Positions 20,019 through 31,939 are shown, counted from the first letter of the stretch. The stretch is DNA of 64,000 nt from Corynebacterium pseudotuberculosis (GCF_002155265.1 NZ_CP021251.1:1922001-1986000); one strand, 5' to 3'. A program made the numbers and translations. Notes: generated by a model from the letters alone, not told the origin.

Positions 20019-22217
20019 ATGTTTTCTGCTTCTGATCCCATCCGCATCGACGATGATGTTCTTGGCCGGCTGAGATACTGTCAATTCCATGACCCCCACG
20101 GGGTCTATGGTTGCCACCGTATCGATGACTCCCGTGCTGTCATCCGTACTCGCCAACTTGGCGCGGAAGCTGTCACAGTCACGCTCACAGATGGAACAAC
20201 ATATGCGCTTTCCCCCATCGGGGATGATATATTCGCAGCCACCGTAGACGCGTCTCTGGCCAGCGACTATAGGCTCAACGTCTCGTGGCCCGGAGACACA
20301 ATGGTGACCACTGCTGATCCTTATCATTTCCTTCCTACGCTGGGAGAACTAGATATTCATCTCATCCGAGAGGGAAGGCATGAACGCCTCTGGGAGGTTC
20401 TAGGGGCACATGTTCGCACTTTTACCACGGATCTAGGTGAGGTAACAGGCACATCCTTTGCCGTATGGGCGCCCAATGCCACAGGAGTTGCTGTTGTTGG
20501 CGATTTTTGTGGATGGAACCCCAACCAATACCCCATGCGCTCGCTAGGAGACTCAGGTGTCTGGGAACTTTTTATTCCGGGTATTCGAGCTGGAGACGTG
20601 TACAAATATGCAATTCATACCCGCGAGGGGCATCGGATAGACAAAGCCGACCCGCTAGCGCGCCATGCAGAAGTAGCGCCTGCTACGGGGTCCATCGTCG
20701 CAGATTCCAGTTATGAATGGAATGACGCGGACTGGATGGCTCAACGCGCAACTCGCGACCATGCAACGCAACCGATGAGCATCTACGAGTGCCATTTGGG
20801 CTCCTGGAGAGAAAACCGGACGTATAAAGACCTCGCCTCAGAACTGGTCGACTACGTTTCTGCTCTCGGATACACCCACGTAGAGTTCCTTCCCGTGGCA
20901 GAGCACCCCTTTGGTGGATCTTGGGGGTACCAGGTCTCTGGCTACTACGCCCCCACATCGCGCTGGGGAACCCCAGATGAACTCCGCATGCTTATCGACG
21001 CTTTCCACCGCGCTGGCATCGGAGTCATTATGGACTGGGTACCCGCGCATTTCCCCAAAGATTCTTTTGCTCTGGGACGCTTCGACGGTGAGGCGCTCTA
21101 CGAACACCCTGACTGGCGTCGAGGAGAGCAAAAAGATTGGGGCACCTATGTCTTTAATTTCGGGCGCAATGAAGTCCGCAATTTCCTGGTAGCTAACGCA
21201 CTTTATTGGATAGATGAATTCCATGTCGATGGTCTACGTGTGGACGCCGTTGCATCAATGCTCTATCTCGACTACTCCCGAGAGGCCGGCGAATGGCTAC
21301 CAAATGTCTATGGAGGCCGTGAAAATCTCGAGGCAGTCCAATTCCTGCAGGAGATGAACGCCACTGTGCATAAGACCTTCCCTGGTGTTCTTACCATCGC
21401 GGAAGAATCGACTTCTTGGCCTGGAGTTACCACTCCTACTGACCACGATGGCCTTGGATTTAGCATGAAGTGGAACATGGGCTGGATGAATGACACCCTT
21501 GAGTATTTCTCTTTGGATCCCATTCATCGCGCTTATCACCACAATGAGATTACGTTCTCTATGGTCTATGCCTATTCAGAACGTTTTGTTCTTCCGTTTA
21601 GTCATGACGAAGTAGTCCACGGCAAGGGATCGCTATGGACTCGGATGCCTGGTGACGCATGGAACAAAGCCAGCGGATTACGCGCCCTCTACGCCTATAT
21701 GTACGCTCACCCAGGCAAAAAGCTGTTGTTCCAAGGACAAGAGTTTGGTCAGGTCATGGAATGGTCTGAGGGGCGCTCTCTTGATTGGGATAACCTTGTA
21801 GGGTGGGAAGGCGAGTATCACGAGGGGCTGATAAAGCTCATCCGCGATCTCAACTTTGTGTACCAAGACAACCCTGCGCTCTATACCCAGGATAATGGCC
21901 CTGAAGGCTTTAGCTGGGCTAAGTCCAATGATGCAGGCAACAATATCTTATCTTTCATCCGCTATGGTTCTGCCGGAGAAAAAATTCTTGCAGTATTTAA
22001 CTTCAGCGGGAGCTCTCAGCCACATTACAAGCTGGGAGTACCGGAAGGCGGACGTTGGGAATGCATACTCAACACCGATGCGGGCGTATATGAAGGCGCT
22101 AATAACCTTCTGGAACAGACTGTTACCGCCTGGGACACCGAGTGGGACGGGTACGAGCATTCCCTCACAGTTCATATTCCTGCGATGAGTGGTCAATTTT
22201 ATCGCTGGATAGACTAA
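20019..22217 (+). CDS. glgB: 1,4-alpha-glucan branching enzyme
   Basis: GlgB introduces alpha-1,6 branches. The 732-residue protein has an N-terminal N1 domain, a CBM48 domain ([21 protein letters not shown], about 147-167), and the GH13 barrel with [25 protein letters not shown] (nucleophile Asp), VLTIAEEST (acid/base Glu) and [14 protein letters not shown] (third Asp). I start at ATG 20019, with AAAGGA 12 bases upstream; a TTG at 19998 overlaps that site. Operon with glgE. Confidence 0.96.
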   Translation: MFSASDPIRIDDDVLGRLRYCQFHDPHGVYGCHRIDDSRAVIRTRQLGAEAVTVTLTDGTTYALSPIGDDIFAATVDASLASDYRLNVSWPGDTMVTTADPYHFLPTLGELDIHLIREGRHERLWEVLGAHVRTFTTDLGEVTGTSFAVWAPNATGVAVVGDFCGWNPNQYPMRSLGDSGVWELFIPGIRAGDVYKYAIHTREGHRIDKADPLARHAEVAPATGSIVADSSYEWNDADWMAQRATRDHATQPMSIYECHLGSWRENRTYKDLASELVDYVSALGYTHVEFLPVAEHPFGGSWGYQVSGYYAPTSRWGTPDELRMLIDAFHRAGIGVIMDWVPAHFPKDSFALGRFDGEALYEHPDWRRGEQKDWGTYVFNFGRNEVRNFLVANALYWIDEFHVDGLRVDAVASMLYLDYSREAGEWLPNVYGGRENLEAVQFLQEMNATVHKTFPGVLTIAEESTSWPGVTTPTDHDGLGFSMKWNMGWMNDTLEYFSLDPIHRAYHHNEITFSMVYAYSERFVLPFSHDEVVHGKGSLWTRMPGDAWNKASGLRALYAYMYAHPGKKLLFQGQEFGQVMEWSEGRSLDWDNLVGWEGEYHEGLIKLIRDLNFVYQDNPALYTQDNGPEGFSWAKSNDAGNNILSFIRYGSAGEKILAVFNFSGSSQPHYKLGVPEGGRWECILNTDAGVYEGANNLLEQTVTAWDTEWDGYEHSLTVHIPAMSGQFYRWID

Positions 22218-22227
22218 CTATCGCGAA

Positions 22228-22268
22228 GTCGCCGCATGTGCTTTTATTCCTAGAGCATATGCGGCGAC
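22228..22268. terminator. Bidirectional terminator after glgB
   Basis: Arms GTCGCCGCATGTGCT and AGAGCATATGCGGCGAC, nearly perfect, with a loop including TTTTATT. It lies between the converging glgB and thioredoxin-like genes. Confidence 0.8.
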
Positions 22269-22300
22269 TCAGCGGGTCTCTGGCGCCCCAAATTTAGGAT

Positions 22301-23194
22301 TTAGAATAACGCGCTGGCCATCTTCCCACGCGCCGCGATCACTCGCGCATCTGTGGGGTCAAAAAGTGCGAACAGCTCCAACAATCGAGTGCGGACTTCA
22401 TCATTTTCTTTGACTATAGCGATGAGACGGGCAAACGCAGCCTCAGGAGTACCCGCAGCAATTTCTGCATCCGCGGCAGCAAAAGCTAACTCAACGTCGT
22501 GTGGAGCCGCATCTGCAGCCGCAACCGGATCTACATCGCTACGGGCTGTTTGCAGCCGTGCAAGCAATCGTGCGTTATCACGAGCCTGCAAAGCCATCTG
22601 ATTCTTGGGTTCTTGAGCAAGAATCGACTCATACACGGCAATCGCGGATTCAAAGTCGCCGCTGTTTAATGCATCAGTGGCCGCATCAAACCTAGGGTCG
22701 GGAGCAGCTTCCTCAGACTCTTGAGTCAGTCCCCCTAGCTGTCCTGCTACGGCTTTAACCACAGCATCAGTCCACTGCTTGAGGGCGTCGAGAGGTTGTC
22801 CTCCTTCGAAATTAGCTAGTGGACGGCCAGCGGCAAGCGCAACGACCGTCGGTAAGCCTTGAATACCAAACATCTGCGCAATTTCCGGAGTCGAATCGGC
22901 GTCAACGTAAGCAAAGATGAAACTCTTATGTGATGCTTCTGCAAGTTGCGAGAAATCGTTTTTAAGCTGTTCAGATTCCGGGCTGCGCGCGGTTCCTAGG
23001 AGAACAATAACGGGTACTTGCTGGGAACGTAGCAGTACTTCTGCTTCAACGTTATCCCGAGTAACTACCACTACAGGAGAAATTCCGCCCGGCGACTGAG
23101 CTGCTTGTTGCCGTGCTTCTGCACGCGACTTCACCTCACCCAAATCTATTGCACCAGCCACAAAACGATGCGGTGTGGAGTTCGGATTAGCCAC
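22301..23194 (-). CDS. Thioredoxin-fold/TPR protein without CXXC (CnoX/YbbN-like)
   Basis: A 297-residue protein with a thioredoxin domain followed by TPR-like helices. The thioredoxin strand is VPVIVLLGTARSPESEQL (about 56-73): at the usual WCGPC position it reads ARSPES, so there is no redox dithiol. The fold continues with FAYVDADSTPEIAQMFGIQGLPTVV, keeping the cis-proline region. The C-terminal half has repeats such as ALNSGDFESAIAVYESILAQ, as in the chaperone-like holdase CnoX. A chaperone role is inferred from family. The same gene lies near glgB in mycobacteria as I recall. Confidence 0.8.
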   Translation of the reverse strand: MANPNSTPHRFVAGAIDLGEVKSRAEARQQAAQSPGGISPVVVVTRDNVEAEVLLRSQQVPVIVLLGTARSPESEQLKNDFSQLAEASHKSFIFAYVDADSTPEIAQMFGIQGLPTVVALAAGRPLANFEGGQPLDALKQWTDAVVKAVAGQLGGLTQESEEAAPDPRFDAATDALNSGDFESAIAVYESILAQEPKNQMALQARDNARLLARLQTARSDVDPVAAADAAPHDVELAFAAADAEIAAGTPEAAFARLIAIVKENDEVRTRLLELFALFDPTDARVIAARGKMASALF

Positions 23195-23295
23195 TTAAAT
23201 ATCCTCCTGTAGTTTTCTTTCTGAGCAACTTTTCTAGAATGCCACGAAGCCGACTGCGATGCATGCGGTTGCCCCAGTGCTATCGCTTCAGCTTT

Positions 23296-23613
23296 TTAGG
23301 TGTTTTCTAGGCCTTCTGCAAGATGCTGCTCTACAGATTCCACCTTGGAACGAATTTGCTCGGTGTATCCAGGCCTGATATCGGCTTTAATTACCAAACC
23401 AACCCGAGGAGAGACCTCCAAGACCGCATCCGTAGCCTTTTTCACCACCGCCATGACTTCATCCCACTCCCCCTCGATCAGAGTAAACATAGCGTTTGTT
23501 TCATTCGGAAGGCCGGAATCACGGACTACTTTAACGGCGCGAGAAACCGCAAGAGACATCTCAGCTTCAGAATTAGGTACTTCGGTCGGTGCAACGGAAA
23601 ACGCAAGAATCAT
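23296..23613 (-). CDS. Thiamine-binding domain protein (MTH1187/YkoF-like, UPF0045)
   Basis: A protein of 105 residues with the single ferredoxin-like domain of this family: opening MILAFSVAPTEVP, helix SLAVSRAVKVVRDSGL, strand NAMFTLIEGEWDEVMAVVKKA and strand PRVGLVIKADIRPG. Family members bind thiamine or related pyrimidines in homotetramers; the role here is unproven. I start at ATG 23613 to match family length; TAGTCT lies 7 bases upstream, allowing a leaderless transcript. An in-frame ATG at 23664 would add 17 residues. Divergent from the epimerase gene. Confidence 0.75.
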   Translation of the reverse strand: MILAFSVAPTEVPNSEAEMSLAVSRAVKVVRDSGLPNETNAMFTLIEGEWDEVMAVVKKATDAVLEVSPRVGLVIKADIRPGYTEQIRSKVESVEQHLAEGLENT

Positions 23614-23791
23614 GATTTTAAGACTACTAGGATCGCTGCTCCATGCGACTAAAACTTTAAACATAGGGTTTTCTTTACATCTTGAGCGTCTTTATCGTCC
23701 TCATCTCCTGCTGATATCCCCAAAGGTCCATGGAGGAAGTCACATTTTAAACCTAAACATGGCAGCACTCACGTCACTATGATGGGAAAGT

Positions 23792-24250
23792 ATGAGTACT
23801 GATATCAACTCCATCGACATTCCTCATGAGCTCGTTATATGCCTCGACCACGTCGGAATCGCGGTCCCGGACCTAGATATTGCCGTAGAGTTTTACCGCT
23901 CTGCATTCGGTTGGGTAAACCATCACCAGGAAACCAATGAAGAGCAAGGCGTTGTTGAAGCCATGGTGGGGCCTAAGGACCTCAAAGAAACCGATGGCAT
24001 GATTCAGCTGCTGGCTCCTTTGAATGAGGACTCCACCATCGCTAAGTTCATCGACAAAAAGGGCCCTGGCCTCCAGCAAATGTGTCTGCGCACGAGCGAT
24101 ATTGATGCACTGTGCTCGCATCTTCATGAGCAAGGCGTACGGCTCCTCTACCCTGAGCCAAAGACTGGCACAGCCGGCGCACGCATCAACTTTGTTCACC
24201 CCAAAGATGCCGGTGGCGTTCTCCTTGAGCTGACTCAACCACAGAAGTAA
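23792..24250 (+). CDS. mce: Methylmalonyl-CoA epimerase
   Basis: A 152-residue VOC-fold protein interconverting the (R) and (S) forms of methylmalonyl-CoA in the propionate/succinate pathway. Metal ligands of the family can be followed: His in CLDHVGIAVPD, Gln in MIQLLAPL and Glu in GVLLELTQP. The third ligand region reads GPGLQQMCLRTSDID where propionibacterial enzymes have HH. I recall QQ in other actinobacterial homologues, so it may be normal here. TATGAT 8 bases before the ATG suggests a leaderless start. The mutase genes are not in this window. Confidence 0.85.
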   Translation: MSTDINSIDIPHELVICLDHVGIAVPDLDIAVEFYRSAFGWVNHHQETNEEQGVVEAMVGPKDLKETDGMIQLLAPLNEDSTIAKFIDKKGPGLQQMCLRTSDIDALCSHLHEQGVRLLYPEPKTGTAGARINFVHPKDAGGVLLELTQPQK

Positions 24251-24273
24251 ACACAAACATCTTCACATACTTT

Positions 24274-24303
24274 AAGAGCTAGGCTGCTGCCTAGCTCTTT
24301 TTG
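24274..24303. terminator. Rho-independent terminator after mce
   Basis: Perfect 11-base arms AAGAGCTAGGC and GCCTAGCTCTT with loop TGCT, followed by a T-run on the plus strand. It probably also serves the convergent gene ending at 24305. Confidence 0.9.
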
Positions 24304-24304
24304 C

Positions 24305-24589
24305 TTATCGACGTTCCCAGCACGATCTATGCCAATGACGCCGATCATCGGCACCACGCCCGGTGTCTTTGGGCCACGCGACAATGTGAGCTATTCCCGG
24401 AGGGATGTTCTGGTTACAACCCGGACAAATATAAAATTTGGTGGCTGCATGCGAACCCATATGCCGCATCATATAAATCTCACCGTGCGTCCACGATGGG
24501 CCTTCAACCGCCTGGGTTCCATAGAAACTAGCGCCGTCTCTGGGTAACGCGCGAACCTCGGAAATAGCACGCCGATTCCGCCTGCCCAT
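24305..24589 (-). CDS. Small putative zinc-binding protein (Rv1322-like)
   Basis: A 94-residue conserved actinobacterial protein of unknown function. The N-terminal half is basic ([17 protein letters not shown]). The C-terminal half has a probable metal site: CPGCNQNIPPGIAHIVAWP then DDRRHWHRSCW, giving CxxC followed by H-x-H and a last Cys, reminiscent of HNH-type zinc knuckles though no full HNH nuclease motif is present. It overlaps the stop of nucS by one base (TGATG or TAATG type), suggesting coupling with that mismatch-repair nuclease. Confidence 0.7.
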   Translation of the reverse strand: MGRRNRRAISEVRALPRDGASFYGTQAVEGPSWTHGEIYMMRHMGSHAATKFYICPGCNQNIPPGIAHIVAWPKDTGRGADDRRHWHRSCWERR

Positions 24590-25272
24590 CAGAACAGCCT
24601 GAGTTCTGGAGATTCAATCCCACGCAAATTGTCATAGTCCAGGACAACGCAGCGGATTCCACGGTCTTCTGCCAATGTACGTGCCTGCGGCTTGATTTGC
24701 TGTGCGGCAAAAACTCCTGTGACTGGGGCTAATAATTCATCGCGATTAAGTAGCTCCAAATAGCGTGTAAGCTGCTCTACTCCGTCGATTCCCCCACGAC
24801 GTTTGATCTCCACAGCAACGTTCAACCCATCAGAGTCTCGGCACAAAATATCCACCGGTCCGATCGGCGTGGGATACTCCCGACGTACAAGAGAATATCC
24901 TTCTCCCAAGGTCTCAATGTGCTCTGCTAAAAGTTCTTGTAGATGTGCCTCTACACCATCCTTTTGCAGGCCAGGGTCTTCACCCAGCTCATAATACAAA
25001 TCCGAGTGAACAGCCTCGACGGTAATGCGAAGCTGCTCCCCCTTCTTGTTTTCTACAATCCACAACGCAACATTTGCGCCATCTTCTTCCACAATTGTTT
25101 CCGTTAGCGTACACGGGGGAGTCATCCAATTGAGCGGTTTATATGCCCGATCATCCGCGTGAATAGATACAGACCCATCGGCCTTTACCATTAAAAGACG
25201 ATCGGCTAGCGGCAAATGTGCTTCTAATCGACCAATATAATCAACCGAACAACGGGCTATGACTAAACGCAT
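24589..25272 (-). CDS. nucS: Mismatch-specific endonuclease NucS (EndoMS)
   Basis: NucS performs the non-canonical mismatch repair of actinobacteria, which lack MutS/MutL, by double-strand cutting at mismatches. The 227-residue protein has an N-terminal dimerisation domain and a C-terminal RecB-like nuclease: D141 in [12 protein letters not shown]155 and K157 in [10 protein letters not shown], and QLTRYLELL. The C-terminus ends SPELRLF, matching the beta-clamp-binding LRLF tail described for this enzyme. It lies downstream of the DUF2550 gene and upstream of the small zinc-binding gene on one strand. Confidence 0.95.
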   Translation of the reverse strand: MRLVIARCSVDYIGRLEAHLPLADRLLMVKADGSVSIHADDRAYKPLNWMTPPCTLTETIVEEDGANVALWIVENKKGEQLRITVEAVHSDLYYELGEDPGLQKDGVEAHLQELLAEHIETLGEGYSLVRREYPTPIGPVDILCRDSDGLNVAVEIKRRGGIDGVEQLTRYLELLNRDELLAPVTGVFAAQQIKPQARTLAEDRGIRCVVLDYDNLRGIESPELRLF

Positions 25273-25290
25273 GTTCCATAGACTAGCCTG

Positions 25291-25758
25291 TCACCGATCG
25301 CGACGCTTACTCCGGCCGATCTTATTCTGTAAAGTAGTATGATCCATACGCTCTAACCTGCGACTAGGGGCAGACTCTAGCCATGAGACGAGTCCCATAG
25401 AATATGCATTATCAAGCGCGATTTCATAACGCACCCCCCGAACCTTCAAAGAGTGTACAGTGGCGCCGTCAGCTAAAAGGCGAATCTCGCTGGGGTCAAG
25501 TTCGCGTGCTCCCATGTAATCCACGTCTTGCCGATTAATAATCAGATCCGCTTTAGGAAACAGAGACCGCAACTTAAAATACTCAAGAGTTTCGCCCCTG
25601 TAACGCATCGACCCATGCCTCCAGCGGCGTCCTGTGTCAGCTGGAAGTCTTCTAATCACAACCGCCGAGCCTTCACTACGAACAACTAAAAAACGCCATG
25701 CGGCAAGCAGCATGACGAGAACGATGACCACCAAGATAATCCATAGGACGATCGACAT
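25291..25758 (-). CDS. DUF2550 membrane-anchored protein
   Basis: A 155-residue protein with one N-terminal membrane helix (IVLWIILVVIVLVMLLAAW, about 3-21) and a cytoplasmic or surface domain with WRHGSMRYRGETLEYFKLRSL and a basic tail KIGRSKRRDR. It matches the actinobacterial DUF2550 family found just after the ATP synthase operon in mycobacteria. Function unknown. I chose the ATG at 25758, with GGAG 6 bases upstream; in-frame starts at 25761 and 25785 exist. It follows the atp operon after about 230 bases. Confidence 0.78.
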   Translation of the reverse strand: MSIVLWIILVVIVLVMLLAAWRFLVVRSEGSAVVIRRLPADTGRRWRHGSMRYRGETLEYFKLRSLFPKADLIINRQDVDYMGARELDPSEIRLLADGATVHSLKVRGVRYEIALDNAYSMGLVSWLESAPSRRLERMDHTTLQNKIGRSKRRDR

Positions 25759-25922
25759 CATACGCTCCACATCTGCCACTACCACACAGCGCTACGTCTG
25801 AGTTTTGTTTAACATCCTACAACGGTTCACACCCTGTACAAACTGAATATCTTGTTAAAGCAAAAAACTCCAACCTAATACCAGCTCAAGAGATTTATCA
25901 AAAAGTTGCCATACAAAGCATT

Positions 25923-25951
25923 ATGGCCTCCCCGGCAAGCGGAGAGGCCAT
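25923..25951 (-). terminator. Hairpin after atpC, probable end of the atp operon
   Basis: Arms ATGGCCTC and GAGGCCAT extended by CCG/CGG around a short loop. It lies 35 bases past the atpC stop. The T-tract is poor on the minus strand, so it may act as an RNA 3' end stabiliser rather than a full terminator. Confidence 0.5.
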
Positions 25952-25985
25952 AAAACTTTAAGTGAGGAGGGCTACTGCCCTAATC

Positions 25986-26357
25986 CTAGGACTGTTCCTT
26001 ACGACGAAGCGCCTTCAGCTCGGCCTGAGCACGAGCTTTTTCGATAGCGTCGTCATCCTGCAGATGGGACTCAGACTCGGAGGCGTTAACCTCATCAGCC
26101 CATACTGCATATTCCGCGAGGATGGTGACCTTTTCCTTAGAAATGGAGAGGAAACCACCCTGCACGGCTGCAACGAGCTTGTCGCCGCTTACAGGACGAA
26201 TGGTCACAACGCCGTTGTCGACCAGCTGGCCGAGCATGGGCTCATGACCTGGCAGCACGCCGATCTCACCCTCAGTGGTCTGCGCGGTGACGATGCTGGC
26301 CTGACCAGACCACAACATGCGCTCCACGGAAACCAATTCCACGGTGATGTCAGCCAT
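25986..26357 (-). CDS. atpC: ATP synthase F1 epsilon subunit
   Basis: Epsilon is part of the rotor stalk and inhibits ATP hydrolysis. The 123-residue protein has the N-terminal beta sandwich ([37 protein letters not shown]) and a short C-terminal helical region ([15 protein letters not shown]). It is the last gene of atpBEFHAGDC, 13 bases after atpD. Confidence 0.95.
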   Translation of the reverse strand: MADITVELVSVERMLWSGQASIVTAQTTEGEIGVLPGHEPMLGQLVDNGVVTIRPVSGDKLVAAVQGGFLSISKEKVTILAEYAVWADEVNASESESHLQDDDAIEKARAQAELKALRRKEQS

Positions 26358-26370
26358 GTGCTTGCCTCCC

Positions 26371-27819
<1,449 letters not shown>

Positions 27820-28800
27820 CTAGTCACTTTCTCCGCTATCGCCGAGCGCGCTAGCGCCGCCGACGATCTCTGTGATTTCCTGGGTGATTTGTGCCTGACG
27901 CGCCTGGTTAGCAACACGCGATAGATCCTTTACAAGGGCCGTTGCGTTGTCTGTCGCAGACTTCATTGCGTTACGACGTGACGCCGACTCAGCAGCTGCC
28001 GCTTCGAGGAACATAGCAAACAAGCTACGAGAAACGTACTGCGGAAGCATCGCCTCAAGCAGAGTATCTGCGTCTGGCTCAAACTCAACGTCTGGAGTAG
28101 GTTCTCCTGCATTCTGCAAAATGCCTTCATCGCTGATCTTAATTTCCTCGGTCTCAATGACCGGTTCAATCGGAAGCAGCTGCTGAACACGCGCGGTCTG
28201 AACCAGCATGGATTCAAACTCGGTATACACAACGTGAACTTGGTCGAAACCTTGGATGGGGTCGCCCTCACCTGTGTTTAGACCCTCGCGGTATTTTGCA
28301 GTACCTTTCGATCCGGCGATAAAACCATCGATGAGATGACGACGCACACTATGGGTCTCTTCCCAAGATGGATCCTGAGAGAAACCGGTCCATGCGCCTG
28401 CGACGTCCTCGCCACGGAACTTATAGTAGCCGACAGCTTTGTTACCAGTAACGTAGCGAACTACCTCGTAGCCGTTGTCTTCAAGCAGCTTAATAAGCTC
28501 AGCTGCCTTCTTGAACACGTTGTAGTTATAGCCACCAGCCATGCCACGATCACTCGAGATCACGAGCACGGCGGCGCGCTTGCCGTCTTCACGCTCGTGC
28601 AGCATCGGGTGATCCAAAGAGCTAGCTGCGGCCAGACGTTCCATCACCTTATGGATCTCGGTGGCGTAAGGCTGTGAAGCCTCGACCCGTGCTTGAGCTT
28701 TAGTGATACGCGAAGTCGCAATCAGCTCCTGGGCCTTGGTGATCTTCTTAGTAGAGTTGACGGACCGGATTCGGTCGCGTAGCTCACGAAGATTAGCCAT
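27820..28800 (-). CDS. atpG: ATP synthase F1 gamma subunit
   Basis: Central rotor shaft. The 326-residue protein has the N-terminal helix ANLRELRDRIRSVNSTKKITKA and the C-terminal helix signature ESASRRNAMKSATDNATALV with ARQAQITQEI at the end. It is longer than the E. coli subunit because of an acidic insertion around residues 205-245 (EIKISDEGILQNAG, VEFEPDAD), which is where actinobacterial gamma subunits tend to carry extra loops. Confidence 0.97.
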   Translation of the reverse strand: MANLRELRDRIRSVNSTKKITKAQELIATSRITKAQARVEASQPYATEIHKVMERLAAASSLDHPMLHEREDGKRAAVLVISSDRGMAGGYNYNVFKKAAELIKLLEDNGYEVVRYVTGNKAVGYYKFRGEDVAGAWTGFSQDPSWEETHSVRRHLIDGFIAGSKGTAKYREGLNTGEGDPIQGFDQVHVVYTEFESMLVQTARVQQLLPIEPVIETEEIKISDEGILQNAGEPTPDVEFEPDADTLLEAMLPQYVSRSLFAMFLEAAAAESASRRNAMKSATDNATALVKDLSRVANQARQAQITQEITEIVGGASALGDSGESD

Positions 28801-28855
28801 GGGTCTTTCGCCTCCCTTCTTTTCCTTGTGTGGTCATGGTTCAGGCTTTTACGCC

Positions 28856-30484
28856 TTACTTCTTGACCGACAGCGTGTTCTTCTTAACCTGGTCTGCAGG
28901 CAAAGCCTCGACCTCAGGTTCGTTGATCACGACTGTGCCGGCGGTGGTCTGGAACGTACGCTTGAACGTCTCTGTTGCGGAAACCAAGGTTGTCTGAGAC
29001 TCCTCAGATAGCTGAGTTCCGCCCGCAATCTGTTCAAAGACCTGTGGAGCGGTGCTGTGGAGGTACTCAATCAACTCGGACTCGAAGCGACGGACATCCT
29101 CGACGGGAACGTTATCAAAGTGTCCATTGCCTGCAAGCCAGATAGAGACGATCTGGTGTTCAACCGGCTGCGGAGCGTTCTCGGCCTGCTTAAGCAGTTC
29201 AACGAGACGTGCACCGCGATCCAGTTGGGCCTTAGAGGCAGCATCAAGATCAGATGCGAAGGTAGCAAACGCCTCGAGGTCGCGGTATGCGGCGAGGTCG
29301 AGACGAAGAGAGCCAGAAACCTTTTTCATACCCTTGGTCTGAGCCGCGCCACCGACACGAGAGACGGAAACGCCGACGTTAATAGCGGGGCGAACACCCT
29401 GGTTAAACAGGTCGGACTCAAGGAATACCTGACCATCGGTAATCGAAATCACGTTGGTAGGAATAAAGGCGGAGACGTCGTTAGCCTTGGTTTCAATGAT
29501 CGGAAGTGCCGTCATCGAGCCTGCGCCCATCTCGTCGGAAAGCTTTGCAGCACGCTCCAAGAGACGAGAGTGGAGGTAGAAGACGTCGCCTGGGTAAGCT
29601 TCGCGTCCCGGCGGGCGGCGAAGCAGCAACGAAATTGCGCGGTATGCCTCAGCCTGCTTGGTCAAATCATCATAGATCACCAAGACGTGGTTGCCCTGGT
29701 ACATCCAGTGCTGGCCTAGAGCTGCACCTGCGAATGGGGCGAGCCATTTGAAGCCCGCAGAATCAGAAGCTGGAGCAGCCACAATAGTGGTGTATTCCAG
29801 AGCGCCCTGCTCTTCAAGAGTCTTACGGACGGCTGCAATGGTGGAGCCTTTCTGACCAATAGCAACGTAAATACAACGAACCTGCTTGGTCTTGTCGCCG
29901 GACTCCCAGTTTGCCTTCTGGTTCAGGATTGTATCGATGCATACGGCAGTCTTGCCGGTTTTACGGTCGCCAATAACTAGCTGACGCTGGCCACGACCGA
30001 TCGGAGTCATTGCATCAATAGCCTTGATACCAGTCTGCATCGGCTCCTCAACTGGCTGACGCTGCAGCACAGAGGGGGCCTGAAGCTCAAGAACGCGCTG
30101 TTCTTCTGCTTCGATGGCGCCGAGTCCATCAATCGGCTGGCCAAGGGGGTTGATAACGCGACCAAGGAAGTTGTCGCCGACAGGGATCGAGAGAACCTCG
30201 CCCGTCCGCTTTACTTCGTCGCCTTCTTTAAGAGATTCATAGTTACCCAAAACCACAACACCGATGTGATCAGTATCAAGGTTCTGTGCGACGCCGATGA
30301 CGCCGCCGGGGAACTCAAGGAGCTCATTTGCCATGACTGAAGGCAGACCAGATACCTGGGCAATACCATCAGCTGCGGAAATGACCACGCCGACCTCCTC
30401 ACGGGAGGCCTCCGCGGAGTAGCTCGAGGTGTAGTTCGCAATCGCGCTACGGATCTCATCGGAGGAGATCGTAAGCTCCGCCAT
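28856..30484 (-). CDS. atpA: ATP synthase F1 alpha subunit
   Basis: Non-catalytic nucleotide-binding subunit of F1. From ATG 30484 ([10 protein letters not shown]) it is 542 residues, the usual length; an in-frame ATG at 30517 would add 11 residues unlike the family. The P-loop is GDRKTGKTA, and the ATP synthase alpha/beta signature [13 protein letters not shown] is intact. The C-terminal tail (about 515-542, [14 protein letters not shown]) is an extension as in other actinobacterial alpha subunits. Confidence 0.97.
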   Translation of the reverse strand: MAELTISSDEIRSAIANYTSSYSAEASREEVGVVISAADGIAQVSGLPSVMANELLEFPGGVIGVAQNLDTDHIGVVVLGNYESLKEGDEVKRTGEVLSIPVGDNFLGRVINPLGQPIDGLGAIEAEEQRVLELQAPSVLQRQPVEEPMQTGIKAIDAMTPIGRGQRQLVIGDRKTGKTAVCIDTILNQKANWESGDKTKQVRCIYVAIGQKGSTIAAVRKTLEEQGALEYTTIVAAPASDSAGFKWLAPFAGAALGQHWMYQGNHVLVIYDDLTKQAEAYRAISLLLRRPPGREAYPGDVFYLHSRLLERAAKLSDEMGAGSMTALPIIETKANDVSAFIPTNVISITDGQVFLESDLFNQGVRPAINVGVSVSRVGGAAQTKGMKKVSGSLRLDLAAYRDLEAFATFASDLDAASKAQLDRGARLVELLKQAENAPQPVEHQIVSIWLAGNGHFDNVPVEDVRRFESELIEYLHSTAPQVFEQIAGGTQLSEESQTTLVSATETFKRTFQTTAGTVVINEPEVEALPADQVKKNTLSVKK

Positions 30485-30545
30485 GTTCTTCCTGCTCTCG
30501 GTTGTTTCTTCCAGCATTATTAATTAATTGTTTCGTCGTGTCTGG

Positions 30546-31367
30546 CTATACGAGGCTCGCACGGAGACGCTCGAGCTTGCCCGAGGTAGATCCATCGATG
30601 ACTTCGTTGCCGACTCGGATGATCAGTCCACCGAGGAGGCTGGGATCAACCTCAGAGTGGATGCTCATCGCACGACCATAAATGCGCTCTAGTTTCTGTA
30701 CCAGTGCCTGGTTTTGCTCATCGTTCAACGGACCAGCAGAGACAACATGCGCAACGGAACGGCCTTGTAATGCAGCCGCTTCCTTGGACAAAGCGTTGAT
30801 GTCATCGATGGCGTTGGATTCACGGCGACCAATAACCTGAAGTGCAAGGGCCTCAGTCACAGCCGTGACCTTGCCATATAGCACCTTCGCCAGCAGTTCA
30901 CGCTTCCTCGTACGGTCCGCGCTGCGGTCATCAAGAAGCAGCGTCAACTCGGATTCCTTTTCCAGGATCCGAGACAAGCGGAAGAGCTCGTCTTCAACCT
31001 GTTTTAGCTGTCCTTGTCCTTCAGCTGACCTCAGGAGTGCCCGGCGACCCAAGGTAATCAAGCCTGCGCGGAATTCGCGAGGATTAGACCACAACTCGCG
31101 TGCTGCAGAAATCAGCACTTCGAGGGTAGCAGGCGAAACCTTTCCGGCGAACACAGCAGAAACCAAACCGATACGCTGGTCGGCCGTCGTGGATGCATCT
31201 GCGACGGCGATGCGCAATCCACGCTCGCTGTCCAAAGCATCTACGACGTCGAAAAGCTCAGCGCCCGTCTGCGCTGCAGTAGCGATTGCGTTTTCTTTGG
31301 CCTCCCACAAAGCTACATCTAGGTGAGAGATCACGCGTGCTAGTGCGTCGCGGCTCGCTGCGTGCAT
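30546..31367 (-). CDS. atpH: ATP synthase delta subunit
   Basis: Delta joins the peripheral stalk to F1. The 273-residue protein is longer than the about 180-residue E. coli subunit; the extra N-terminal part (HAASRDALARVISHLDVALWE) is present in corynebacteria. The conserved C-terminal region is SEVDPSLLGGLIIRVGNEVIDGS. I start at ATG 31367, 8 bases after GGGAAG; a GTG at 31376 overlaps the atpF stop as GTGA. Follows atpF directly. Confidence 0.95.
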   Translation of the reverse strand: MHAASRDALARVISHLDVALWEAKENAIATAAQTGAELFDVVDALDSERGLRIAVADASTTADQRIGLVSAVFAGKVSPATLEVLISAARELWSNPREFRAGLITLGRRALLRSAEGQGQLKQVEDELFRLSRILEKESELTLLLDDRSADRTRKRELLAKVLYGKVTAVTEALALQVIGRRESNAIDDINALSKEAAALQGRSVAHVVSAGPLNDEQNQALVQKLERIYGRAMSIHSEVDPSLLGGLIIRVGNEVIDGSTSGKLERLRASLV

Positions 31368-31372
31368 AGTGC

Positions 31373-31939
31373 TCACTTCCCTGCCGGAGACACGGTGTCG
31401 AGTTCAGCCAAGAACTTGTCGATCGTGCCAGAACGCTTCACGTCATCGGAGAGCTGGTCTCCTAGAAGGCGCTCGGCAAGGCTAATCGAGTTCTGGCCCA
31501 TCTCGCGGCGAAGCTCTTCGACGACCTGCTCACGCTGAGCGGCCAACTGCTTCTCACCGGACTCGATGATACGGTTGCTCTCTTCGGTGGCTTTTGCCTT
31601 CATATCAGCTTCGATCTGCTTGCCCTTTGCGCGGGCATCCTCACGGATCTCTGCTGCTTCGGCTCGTGCCTCTGCGAGCTGAGCATTGTACTTTTCAAGA
31701 GCTGCCTTAGCTTCAGCCTGTGCAGCCTCTGCACGCTGAATGCCCCCCTTGATCCGGTCCTCACGCTCAGTCAGGACTTCTCGATATTTAGGAAGAACGA
31801 ACTTCTTAAATAGGATCGAGACGATTACGAGCACGACGAGCGACCAGACGATGTCGTAGCTGGCAGGCAAAAGAACGCTGGGGGATTCCTCCAGCGGCAA
31901 TTCTTGAGCCTCAGCGAGGTAATTAATGACGTCCGTCAT
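31373..31939 (-). CDS. atpF: ATP synthase Fo b subunit
   Basis: The peripheral stalk subunit. The 188-residue protein has one N-terminal membrane helix ([23 protein letters not shown], about 28-50) followed by a long charged coiled coil rich in Glu, Ala, Lys and Arg ([21 protein letters not shown] and on). A second stretch of 27 residues precedes the helix, ending [15 protein letters not shown]. Confidence 0.96.
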   Translation of the reverse strand: MTDVINYLAEAQELPLEESPSVLLPASYDIVWSLVVLVIVSILFKKFVLPKYREVLTEREDRIKGGIQRAEAAQAEAKAALEKYNAQLAEARAEAAEIREDARAKGKQIEADMKAKATEESNRIIESGEKQLAAQREQVVEELRREMGQNSISLAERLLGDQLSDDVKRSGTIDKFLAELDTVSPAGK

